DNA of 9,868 nucleotides, taken from the NCBI GenBank assembly GCA_031267475.1, contig JAIRZA010000188.1, positions 1-9,868 of the forward strand. Direction: 5' to 3'. This stretch comes from Spirochaetaceae bacterium (GTDB lineage: Bacteria; Spirochaetota; Spirochaetia; Treponematales; Breznakiellaceae). This document shows positions 1 through 6,996 of the stretch, one piece after another (position 1 is the stretch's first letter; each line of letters opens with the position of its first letter). Made by a program: the position numbers and the translations under genes. The notes beneath the pieces are model-generated. The model made no database searches. It was given only the letters and a program-made list of their open reading frames with translations, and was not told where the DNA came from.

Positions 1-2118
1 CGCCGCCCATACTTGGTCGGGAATTTTTTCGATGCGGATAGCGCAATACTTGTACTCAGGCGTTTTGCTTTGCGGGTCGAGGTAGGGTACAGTCAGCTCG
101 TTTACCGCGCCTATCCACCATTGGTGGGTCATATAGGCGTTGCCTTTCTTTACGCGCTTGGTAACTTCGGCGCGTCCGTAGCAGTGGCCGCGCTTGGAAA
201 CGCACCTGACTATGTCTCCGCTTTTTATGCCGGCATCCGCCGCGTCCCGCGGCGACATCTCAACGCCGCCCGGTTCGTCTTCAAGGTTGCGCAGGGTGCG
301 ACAGTTGCCGGACATGGTCCGCATTGAATAATGACCTACCGCATGGAAGTTTGAAAGCGCGATTGGGTACTCGCTGTTTTTCTCCTCTTTGACCGGCGCG
401 TAATCGGCCGCCATAAATTTACCCTTGCCGTCCGGCGTGGGAAAAATTCCGTCTTTGTGGATAAACTGAGTCCCCGTGTCGTTCATGTCGCGCGTCCGGC
501 ACGGCCAGCGGATATTGCCGTATTTTTCGAGTTTTTCGTAGGTTATACCGGCATAACTCGGAGTAAGACTTAGCATCTCTTCCCAGATTTCCTCTTGATT
601 TTTGTACCGCATCGGGTAGCCCATGGCGCTTGACACAAGACTGATGATTTCCCAGTCCTCTTTTACGTCCCCTGCGGGCTCTATCGCCTTGCGCAAACGC
701 TGGACGTTGCGGTCTGTCGCCGATACCATGCCGTTATGCTCGCCCCAGCCTGTCGCGGGGAGCACTGCGTCGGCGTAAATACTGGTGCCGTTCAAAAAGA
801 TGTCTTGCAACACGATAAAATCCATTTTCTCCATTGCTTCGCGTACTTCTTCTAGGTTTGGGTCTGAGTGCGCGGGGTCTTCGCCGTAAACATAGTATGC
901 GTGGATTGCTTTGTCCGGCGAGGGCGGCTCCAAAACGTACTCCGGCACACGAGTAACTTGCAAGCCTATGTTAGGCGAAAGTTTTACACCCCACGCCTTC
1001 TCAAACTTGGTCTGAATTTCGGGATTGTTTACAGCTTGATAGCCCGGATACACATTCGGCAGAGCGCCCATATCGCAGGCGCCTTGCACATTGTTCTGTC
1101 CGCGCACAGGGGCGACTCCGGTAGAAGGCCGCCCGAAGTTCCCGGTCATAAGCAAAATAGCGCAGATGCCTTTTACCACGTCGGTGCCTTGCGTAAACTG
1201 CGTTACGCCCATTCCCCACATCACGATTGAGCGGCGGGAAGCGGCGAAAATTCGCGCCGCGGCTCTTATGTCGTCCGGTTTTACCCTGCAAATTTCGCCC
1301 ACGTACTCCGGCGTGTATTTTTGAAGAGCTTCCTTGTATTCGTCAAAGCCCGATGTATGCGCGTCTACGAATTCATGGTCGATAAGGTCTTCGGTCATAA
1401 TCACGTTTGCTATGCCGTTTATTATCGCCATGTTCGTGCCGCCCTTGATTTGCAAAAAAAGGTCGGAAATCCGCGCGGTTTCGGTAAAACGCGGGTCTAC
1501 GCAGATGAGCTTCGCCCCTTTTGCCTTTGCCTTGATGATATGGCGGGCGACAAGCGGGTGCGCCGCCGCCGCGTTATAACCTATGTTGAGCATTACTTCC
1601 GCGTTGTCAATTTCAGGTATCGAAAGGGACATCGCCCCCGCTCCTATAGCCGCGCTGCAACCTGCAACGGAGGCGGCGTGTCAGAGGCGGGCGCAGTGGT
1701 CTATGTTGTTCGTGCCTATACAGGCGCGCATAAACTTTTGCATTAGGTAGTTGTTTTCGTTGGTGCTGCGCCCCGAACCGGTGCCCATAATGGAGTCCGG
1801 TCCGTATTTGTTTTTGATGGCAAGAAGGTTGTCCGCGACAAACTTGACAGCCTCGTCCCAGCCTACCTCGACTAAAGGAGACTGCCTGCCGTTTTTGCGT
1901 ATCATAGGTTTATTGACACGGCGCGTAAGGATTTTCGGGTCGTTAAGGTAGTCCCAGCCGTACCAGCCTTTAAGACACGCCTTGCCCTCGTTTATTTCGC
2001 TCTGAGCCGGCTCGCAATCGACAATTTTGTTTCGTTCCTCGTCTACCTTGAGTGTGAGCCGGCAGCCGGTGCCGCAATACCCGCAGGTGGTTTCCACATC
2101 CTTTATTTTCGCAACCAT
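1..2118 (-). CDS. fdhF: Formate dehydrogenase catalytic (alpha) subunit, selenocysteine-containing; 3' end cut by window edge
   Basis: Molybdopterin (bis-MGD) oxidoreductase that interconverts formate and CO2 with Mo or W, Sec and one [4Fe-4S] cluster. The frame runs 706 codons from the ATG at 2116-2118 to base 1 with no stop except the UGA at 1681-1683 (residue 146), read here as selenocysteine. Seen: cluster cysteines C12, C15, C19 and C48 (CGYCGTGC, then GKACLKG); DHCARL-U-HAASVAG around the Sec, with the following His; and PVRGQNNVQGACDMG with R339, matching the active-site Arg of E. coli FDH-H (U140/H141/R333, constant offset of 6). The last residues (PEYKYCAIRIEKI...) resemble family C-termini, so little is missing. 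There is no N-terminal [2Fe-2S] extension of the kind in roughly 900-residue NAD-linked enzymes, and no signal peptide, so it is probably cytoplasmic. The electron partner (hydrogenase, ferredoxin-like or NAD module) would be encoded to the left. It has its own promoter and a GAGGAG site 6 bases before ATG. Confidence 0.95.
1649..1683 (-). promoter_or_regulatory. Bacterial SECIS element (SelB-binding hairpin) in fdhF mRNA
   Basis: Starting 11 bases after the UGA, coding-strand CGTTGCA-GGT-TGCAGCG (1669 down to 1653) folds into a 7-bp stem (with one U-G pair) closed by a GGU loop. A further GCCG/CGGC pairing (1674-1677 with 1649-1652) extends it below a 4-base CCTC bulge. The spacing and the GUUGCAGGU core match the E. 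coli fdhF SECIS, where loop G and U and a bulged U contact SelB. The fold was worked out by hand. Confidence 0.88.
1681..1683 (-). other. In-frame UGA selenocysteine codon of fdhF
   Basis: On the coding strand the codon is TGA, between CTC (Leu) and CAC (His), giving CARL-U-HAASVAG. This is exactly the Sec/Cys ligand position of formate dehydrogenases. The frame stays open and family-like for 560 further codons, so this is recoding rather than a nonsense mutation. Reading it needs SelA/SelB/SelC/SelD, encoded outside the window. Confidence 0.94.
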
Positions 2119-2123
2119 AAAGC

Positions 2124-2129
2124 GCTCCT
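2124..2129 (-). promoter_or_regulatory. Ribosome binding site of fdhF
   Basis: GAGGAG lies 6 bases upstream of the ATG, a strong Shine-Dalgarno match at good spacing. It fixes the start of fdhF at 2118. Confidence 0.8.
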
Positions 2130-2149
2130 CAGAATCATCAGCTTATTTC

Positions 2150-2178
2150 ATTAAAACATTCGCTTTCATCCGTGTCAA
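2150..2178 (-). promoter_or_regulatory. Sigma-70-type promoter of fdhF
   Basis: On the minus strand a perfect -35 TTGACA (2173-2178) is separated by 17 bases from -10 TTTAAT (2150-2155, five of six consensus). The -10 is preceded by TGT, giving an extended -10. It would start transcription about 25 bases before the fdhF ATG. It indicates that fdhF is a separate unit and does not depend only on readthrough from the ABC genes. No FhlA/sigma-54-type element is seen. Confidence 0.82.
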
Positions 2179-2212
2179 GAAAAATCTTGTCCGCTTGTGT
2201 TGCTCAGCTTAC

Positions 2213-2260
2213 GGAGTTTGCGCCGCAAACCCCACGCCCCCCGGTGAGCCCCCTCCCCTG
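2213..2260. repeat. Palindromic intergenic repeat between ABC gene and fdhF
   Basis: Bases 2213-2233 form a palindrome, GGAGTTTGCG-C-CGCAAACCCC. The one imperfect position is a G-U wobble on the minus-strand transcript. It continues into CCACGCC...CCGGTGAG (to 2248), which is nearly the same as 9822-9843 at the other end of the window. The stem could slow or end transcription of the ABC operon or protect its 3' end, but no U-run follows, so it is not a canonical terminator. Confidence 0.65.
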
Positions 2261-4405
2261 TTAGTCGCAATAATCGCCGGATTGGAATTGCAAGCGGTAA
2301 AGGCCGGCGTACAACCCGTTCAAAGCTATAAGCTCATCATGCCTGCCCTGCTCCGCGACAGCCCCTCCTTTAAGCACAAAAATACGGCCGGCGTTGCGTA
2401 TCGTTGAAAGACGATGAGCTATTACAATAGAAGTCCTCCCGGAAAGCACACGCTCCATACCCGCCTGTATCAACATTTCAGTTTCCGTATCGATAGAACT
2501 AGTCGCCTCGTCAAGCACAACAACAGACGGATTATGAGCGATTACACGGGCAAAACTAATAAGCTGACGCTCGCCGCTCGATATATTTGACGCGCCCTCC
2601 GAAAGAACAGTATCATACCCCGCGCTGTGCTGCATAATGAAATCGTGCGCCTTCACCGCCTTCGCCGCGTCTATCGCGATCCGGCGAGCCTCGTCCGGCG
2701 GCAAATCAATACCAAGCGTAATATTCTCGGCTATCGTGCCGGAAAATAAGAACACATCCTGAAGCACAGGAAGCACAGAACGACGCAGACTCTTCAGCGT
2801 GATTTCTTTAATATCCATACCATCAAGACTAATAAGCCCGGAATCAATATCCCACAAACGAGTTAAAACATTAGTAATCGTAGTCTTTCCCGCGCCCGTA
2901 TAGCCGGCTATAGCCGCCGTTTCGCCCGGATTTACCTGAAAACTCAAATTTTTTAGCACATCCTCGCCAGTTTTATAACTAAAACATACATTTTTGAACT
3001 CAATATGCCCGCGGGCGGCGGAAATATCATACTTTCCCTGATCCGGAATACGCTGATCCGTGTCCAGCAGCGCAAAAACACGCTCCGCCCCCGCCATCGC
3101 GGATTGAAGAAGAGTATATTTTTCAGAAATGTCCATAACAGGAGCGTAAAACATAGCTATAAGATTGATGAAAGCAATCATCACCCCGATAGAAAGCGTA
3201 AGATTGAGAACAAGCACACTGCCCACCGCGATTACCGCCGCCGTAGTAAACGTCGCTACAAATTCGACTATTGGCCGGAAAATCGCGTAAACACGAATTT
3301 CACCCAAGTTGGCGTCAAGCAACTCGCCGTTATGAGCGCCGTACTCGTCCATGCTTTTACGCTCGCGCCTAAAATACTGGACTATCTGCAAGCCCGAAAG
3401 CCTTTCAGAGAAATACGAATTGACCGCGGACGACGCCATACGCTGGCGGCGGAAAGCATCCCGCGCTTTCACACGGCTCAGAGTCATGCAAATAACAACC
3501 GGCGGCATACACACTATCACCACAAGGGCGAGGCGGGGCGACAGCAGGAACAACGTTATGAGCGCCCCGGCCATCACGGACAGATCTTTTAGGAACGCGA
3601 CCATGACGGAAGTAAAAAAATCGTTTATCGTCTCAACATCCCCGCCGAGCCTTGTTACGATACGCCCCACCGGATTACGCGAAAGAAACGCGCTGGACTG
3701 CGAAATTGTTTTTTTGAAAAGCTCCAGCCGCATATCTTTCATGACGCGCTGCCCGATAAGACTCGCGCTCCACGTCTGAACATAGGCGGCGGCGAATACA
3801 ACCACCAGCGCGATAAACAGAATCAGAATCACGCCGTTTATGCGGTCAAGATCCGCGCCGCGTATGGCGCGGATTTCGTCTTTTGGGAGTGTTTTCAAAA
3901 TGGCGCTTTTTACCGCCGCCGCGTTTTCATCATATATGAAAAGCGGATTTCCCTGCACATACCGCCTGTTTGCGTCGTTCAATTTGAAGGCGTACCACTG
4001 CTCGCCGTCCAATATATGTTTTGCGCGAAGCTCTTTTTCAACATCGCCGGAAATATGAAGCTGCTGATTCTGCGGAGCAAAAAGTATACCGTTTATCATA
4101 ACCGGCTCTGTTTGAAACAGACCGCCGCCCGTCGCCAGCGCCTTCAGCGCCGCGCCGCCTTTTTCTGATATTTGCCCGCCGTCCGCCGCGCCGGTATCGA
4201 AGGCAAGATAGCTGGCTATGATGGCGTCGTCCAGAATGCGCTGTTCCAAAACAGGCAGCAAAAGCTCTCCCGCCGTCGACGCCGCCAGCGCCAAAAATGT
4301 AACGAGGGCAAGACGGCGGTACGGTTTTATATACGAAAGAATACGCTTGAATATAGCGCCGTCATAATCTTTTACAACTTTTTCTTGTTCAAAATAATCG
4401 TTCAT
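2261..4405 (-). CDS. Heterodimeric ABC exporter subunit with catalytic-site Glu and large extracytoplasmic insert (BmrD/YheH-like)
   Basis: A 714-residue half-transporter: exporter-type membrane domain, then nucleotide-binding domain. Membrane segments lie at about 32-52, 190-210, 264-290, 291-312, 375-398 and 400-425. Nucleotide-domain motifs: Walker A GYTGAGKTT (501-509), Q-loop Gln549, signature NISSGERQ (607-614), Walker B VVVLDE with catalytic Glu633, D-loop SSID, H-loop His664. About 130 residues between TM1 and TM2 (roughly 60-188) replace the usual short loop; BmrD-type subunits are known to carry such an extracytoplasmic domain. The atypical signature should sit opposite the partner's degenerate Walker B, as in TM287/288 and BmrCD. 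It starts 4 bases after the preceding ABC gene and is the last gene of the operon. Substrate unknown; drug or lipid export is inferred from the family only. Confidence 0.93.
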   Translation of the reverse strand: MNDYFEQEKVVKDYDGAIFKRILSYIKPYRRLALVTFLALAASTAGELLLPVLEQRILDDAIIASYLAFDTGAADGGQISEKGGAALKALATGGGLFQTEPVMINGILFAPQNQQLHISGDVEKELRAKHILDGEQWYAFKLNDANRRYVQGNPLFIYDENAAAVKSAILKTLPKDEIRAIRGADLDRINGVILILFIALVVVFAAAYVQTWSASLIGQRVMKDMRLELFKKTISQSSAFLSRNPVGRIVTRLGGDVETINDFFTSVMVAFLKDLSVMAGALITLFLLSPRLALVVIVCMPPVVICMTLSRVKARDAFRRQRMASSAVNSYFSERLSGLQIVQYFRRERKSMDEYGAHNGELLDANLGEIRVYAIFRPIVEFVATFTTAAVIAVGSVLVLNLTLSIGVMIAFINLIAMFYAPVMDISEKYTLLQSAMAGAERVFALLDTDQRIPDQGKYDISAARGHIEFKNVCFSYKTGEDVLKNLSFQVNPGETAAIAGYTGAGKTTITNVLTRLWDIDSGLISLDGMDIKEITLKSLRRSVLPVLQDVFLFSGTIAENITLGIDLPPDEARRIAIDAAKAVKAHDFIMQHSAGYDTVLSEGASNISSGERQLISFARVIAHNPSVVVLDEATSSIDTETEMLIQAGMERVLSGRTSIVIAHRLSTIRNAGRIFVLKGGAVAEQGRHDELIALNGLYAGLYRLQFQSGDYCD

Positions 4406-4409
4406 ACTG

Positions 4410-6191
4410 CTACTCGTACAATTGTTGCAAGGCGGCGGTTTTCGCGTAATAACCGCCGCTTTTTATAAGCTGACTCGCGGCGCCGTATTCTATAAGCGCC
4501 CCGCTGTCCAATACCGCCGCGTAATCCGCGTTAGCAAACGCTGAAATACGATGAGAGACGATTATTGTTGTTTTACCCCTTCGCGCCTCGCGCAAATTTT
4601 TTACAATCCGTTTTTCGGTTTCAGCGTCAACGGCGGAAAGCGCGTCGTCAAGAATAAGTATTTGCGGATCCATTATTAGGGCGCGGGCGATAGAAACGCG
4701 CTGTTTTTGTCCGCCTGACAACGTGAGTCCGCGTTCCCCTATCAGGGTGCTGATATTGTTAGAAAAAGATTCAATATCGCGATCCAGCGCGGAAAGAGCG
4801 CATATTGTTTTTACAAGCTCGTCGTCCGCGCTGTCGATTCCATAGATGATGTTATTTTTTATTGTGTCGGAAAACATAAAACTATCCTGCGGGCTTACGC
4901 CGAACAGCGCGCGCAGTTCGTTTATATCCCAGTCGTGTACATCGCGCCCCTTAACAAAAACCGCGCCGCGCGGCGGGTCGAGCATACGCGGCAGTAATTT
5001 TATCAGCGTGGATTTTCCGGCGCCGGTTTTTCCAAGCACGCCGAGTGTAGCGCCTTCTTCAATTTTAATGTTGATGCCGCTCAGAGTATTTTTGCCGTCT
5101 CCATAATTAAATGATAAATTTTTAATTTCAATCATGGGGGGCGCGCCAAAATTGACGGACGAACTCGCGGGGCGCGCCAAAATTGACGTTTTGGGGTTCG
5201 CTATCGAAGGTTCCTCGTTAAGGATTTCGTTTATACGTTTAAGCGATACAGCCCCGCGCTGTACGATAGTTACGGTAAAACCCGCGCCCAGCATCGGCCA
5301 GATTAACATATTCATATAACTGAAAAGAGCCACCAAATCACCCGGACTCATCATGCCAAGGACTACGCGCCGCCCGCCGGCAAATATTACTATCAGCGAT
5401 GTAAATCCCGCCAAAAACGCTATTAACGGCATAAAAAAGCCCTGCAATTTTACAACCGCCATGTTAGCTTTGCGGTAATCATCGTTGTTTTCCGCAAAAC
5501 GTTTTATGAACCAGCCTTCCTGCACAAATGATTTTATAACACGTATTCCAGAAAAAGTTTCCTGCGTTGTTTCGTTTAACGCGGAATTTGCCTCCTGCGC
5601 CAGCTTAAAGCGCGCGCCGACCGCCTTGCCGAAAAAGACGATTAGTATCGTTATAAACGGCAGCGGCATAACGGCGAATAAGGCGGTTCCTGTATCCTGA
5701 ATGAATATTATAATTATGATAGAAAGCGCCATCACAGTTCCGTCAATTCCGGCGACAAAACCCCAGCCTATCGCCATTCTAACAGCGCCCAGATCGCTTG
5801 TTGACCGCGCGATCATATCTCCGATTTTATTTTTTTGAAAAAAATCCCACGAAAGTTTTAACAAGTGGTCAAATAATTTTTGACGAAGTTCCGCTTCGAT
5901 GCGGCGCGACGACCCGTGAATAAACAGCCGCCACAGAAATCGTCCAAAAGAAATTACAGCCATGGCGAGTATCATCGCAATGCAGAGTTTTAGAACACTG
6001 TACCAAACAAAATTTCCCTGTGAAATTAAATCTACGGCCTGTTTTGTAAACTGAGGGATTAACAATTGCGCCGCGTCAACAGTGAATAAGCATATAAAAC
6101 CGGCAATGTATTTGAAACGGTATTTATAAAAAAATGGTTTTAGCGTTTTGAATTCTTGTAGAATCCCGCTGTTTGTTTTTATTTTTTTCAT
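4410..6191 (-). CDS. Heterodimeric ABC exporter subunit with degenerate Walker B (BmrC/YheI-like)
   Basis: A 593-residue half-transporter, partner of the next gene. Six membrane segments lie at about 28-48, 64-86, 141-165, 169-188, 253-275 and 283-310. Nucleotide-domain motifs: Walker A GKTGAGKST (387-395), Q-loop Gln435, canonical signature LSGGQ (491-495), Walker B ILILDD, H-loop His547. Position 516, normally the catalytic Glu, is Asp. With the canonical LSGGQ this is the pattern of TM287/BmrC/LmrC-type subunits in asymmetric heterodimers. The linker before the nucleotide domain (about 335-353) is several residues longer than usual and carries a direct DNA repeat. ATG lies 1 base after the upstream stop with no strong ribosome site, so translation is probably coupled. 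Export of drugs, lipids or peptides is possible; the sequence does not say which. Confidence 0.93.
   Translation of the reverse strand: MKKIKTNSGILQEFKTLKPFFYKYRFKYIAGFICLFTVDAAQLLIPQFTKQAVDLISQGNFVWYSVLKLCIAMILAMAVISFGRFLWRLFIHGSSRRIEAELRQKLFDHLLKLSWDFFQKNKIGDMIARSTSDLGAVRMAIGWGFVAGIDGTVMALSIIIIIFIQDTGTALFAVMPLPFITILIVFFGKAVGARFKLAQEANSALNETTQETFSGIRVIKSFVQEGWFIKRFAENNDDYRKANMAVVKLQGFFMPLIAFLAGFTSLIVIFAGGRRVVLGMMSPGDLVALFSYMNMLIWPMLGAGFTVTIVQRGAVSLKRINEILNEEPSIANPKTSILARPASSSVNFGAPPMIEIKNLSFNYGDGKNTLSGINIKIEEGATLGVLGKTGAGKSTLIKLLPRMLDPPRGAVFVKGRDVHDWDINELRALFGVSPQDSFMFSDTIKNNIIYGIDSADDELVKTICALSALDRDIESFSNNISTLIGERGLTLSGGQKQRVSIARALIMDPQILILDDALSAVDAETEKRIVKNLREARRGKTTIIVSHRISAFANADYAAVLDSGALIEYGAASQLIKSGGYYAKTAALQQLYE
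5138..5188. repeat. 20-base direct repeat, 31-base period, inside the ABC gene linker
   Basis: The 20-mer GGGGCGCGCCAAAATTGACG occurs at 5138-5157 and identically at 5169-5188, separated by 11 bases. Each copy contains the 8-base palindrome GGCGCGCC. Because 31 is not a multiple of three, the copies are read in different frames: the right copy encodes TSILARP and the left copy SVNFGAPP of the linker between membrane and nucleotide domains. No other copy was noticed in the window. Confidence 0.9.
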
Positions 6192-6192
6192 A

Positions 6193-6996
6193 TTATTTCG
6201 CGGAGTACTTCTTTAAATCATTATCAAGTCTATTTTGCCAGTTGTCTAATTTTTTCTTGCTGTCTTCCGCCTCGGATTTCTCGTTAAGAACAGAGTGAAT
6301 TCTGTTAAGCGCCGACAGAAAATTTATGGCCTTGCGCAGATCTTCGCTGCGTTTTGTCGCCAACGAATACCTTGCGTAAAACCTGTCCGCGGCATCGGTC
6401 AACATCTTTTTTACAAAATGCGTGTGATATATAATCGGCTCATAATCAGGGGAGGACGCATCTGTATTAGACTGAACTCTTTTTAAGTCCAGCAGATTCT
6501 TTGACACGGCGGCGCAAAGTCCCTCCATATCGACAAAAACCCAGCGCCATTTTGTGTTGTCGCCATAAGCGATTTTCAAAAGCGAACAGGTGAGTCCTAA
6601 TTTTTTTACAAGATTGCAGCGCTGCGACATATAAACCGGACGCAGTTCGGCAAGCGCGTCCGCATAATCAGAAAACGGAACGTCAACTTTTCCGGTAACG
6701 ATATTTTCCAAATATATCAGGGCTTTTGAGTAGAATTTTTTAGCCTCGCTAAGCGATTCCTCGTCTTTGATTTCAAACATAGCCGCGCCGATTCCATTAA
6801 TCACCAAATAGTTTGACGCGACGTTTAACATACGATCGGCTAAAAAAAACAGTTTCACGGCGGCTGTCGAAGAATCTCTGCGACATTCCGCAAGTATAGC
6901 TTCTTCTTTTTGCAAAAGTTCTTTTATTCTTATTCTGTATGGTTCGATTCTTTTTTGATAATTCTGCTGTTTTTCAAAATCATCGGTCTTTATCAT
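6193..6996 (-). CDS. Uncharacterised helical protein, operon member between recN and the ABC exporter
   Basis: A 267-residue protein I do not recognise. It has no signal peptide, no membrane segment and no visible catalytic or nucleotide-binding motif. It is rich in Lys, Glu, Ala and Leu with heptad-like stretches (about residues 8-45 and 215-265), suggesting a mostly alpha-helical cytoplasmic protein, perhaps with TPR-like or coiled-coil helices; 'EAKKFYSKALIYLENI' (about 83-98) has a TPR-like look. Its ATG overlaps the recN stop as TAATG, and its stop is 1 base before the next ATG, so it is translated with recN and the exporter. That makes it a real gene, conserved at least enough to be kept in a tight operon. 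Its DNA is clearly more AT-rich than recN. A spirochaete-specific family is possible, but that is a guess from context. Confidence 0.8.
   Translation of the reverse strand: MIKTDDFEKQQNYQKRIEPYRIRIKELLQKEEAILAECRRDSSTAAVKLFFLADRMLNVASNYLVINGIGAAMFEIKDEESLSEAKKFYSKALIYLENIVTGKVDVPFSDYADALAELRPVYMSQRCNLVKKLGLTCSLLKIAYGDNTKWRWVFVDMEGLCAAVSKNLLDLKRVQSNTDASSPDYEPIIYHTHFVKKMLTDAADRFYARYSLATKRSEDLRKAINFLSALNRIHSVLNEKSEAEDSKKKLDNWQNRLDNDLKKYSAK

Noticed and set aside
1681..2118. fdhF as a pseudogene broken by a nonsense codon
   Set aside because: The UGA is at the Sec position with a SECIS hairpin at correct spacing, and every other codon to the window edge is open.
2176..2189. CAAGA/TCTTG inverted repeat overlapping the fdhF -35 as an operator
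   Set aside because: Only 5-base arms in an A/T-rich stretch. It could arise by chance, with no known regulator match.
2213..2233. Rho-independent terminator after the ABC operon
   Set aside because: The stem is good, but no U-run follows on the minus strand. The nearest T-run lies some 25 bases on, next to the fdhF promoter.
3005..3592. Plus-strand open frame of 195 residues opposite the second ABC gene
   Set aside because: Its composition (many His, Arg, Asn) is typical of an antisense shadow, and it has no ribosome site or domain.
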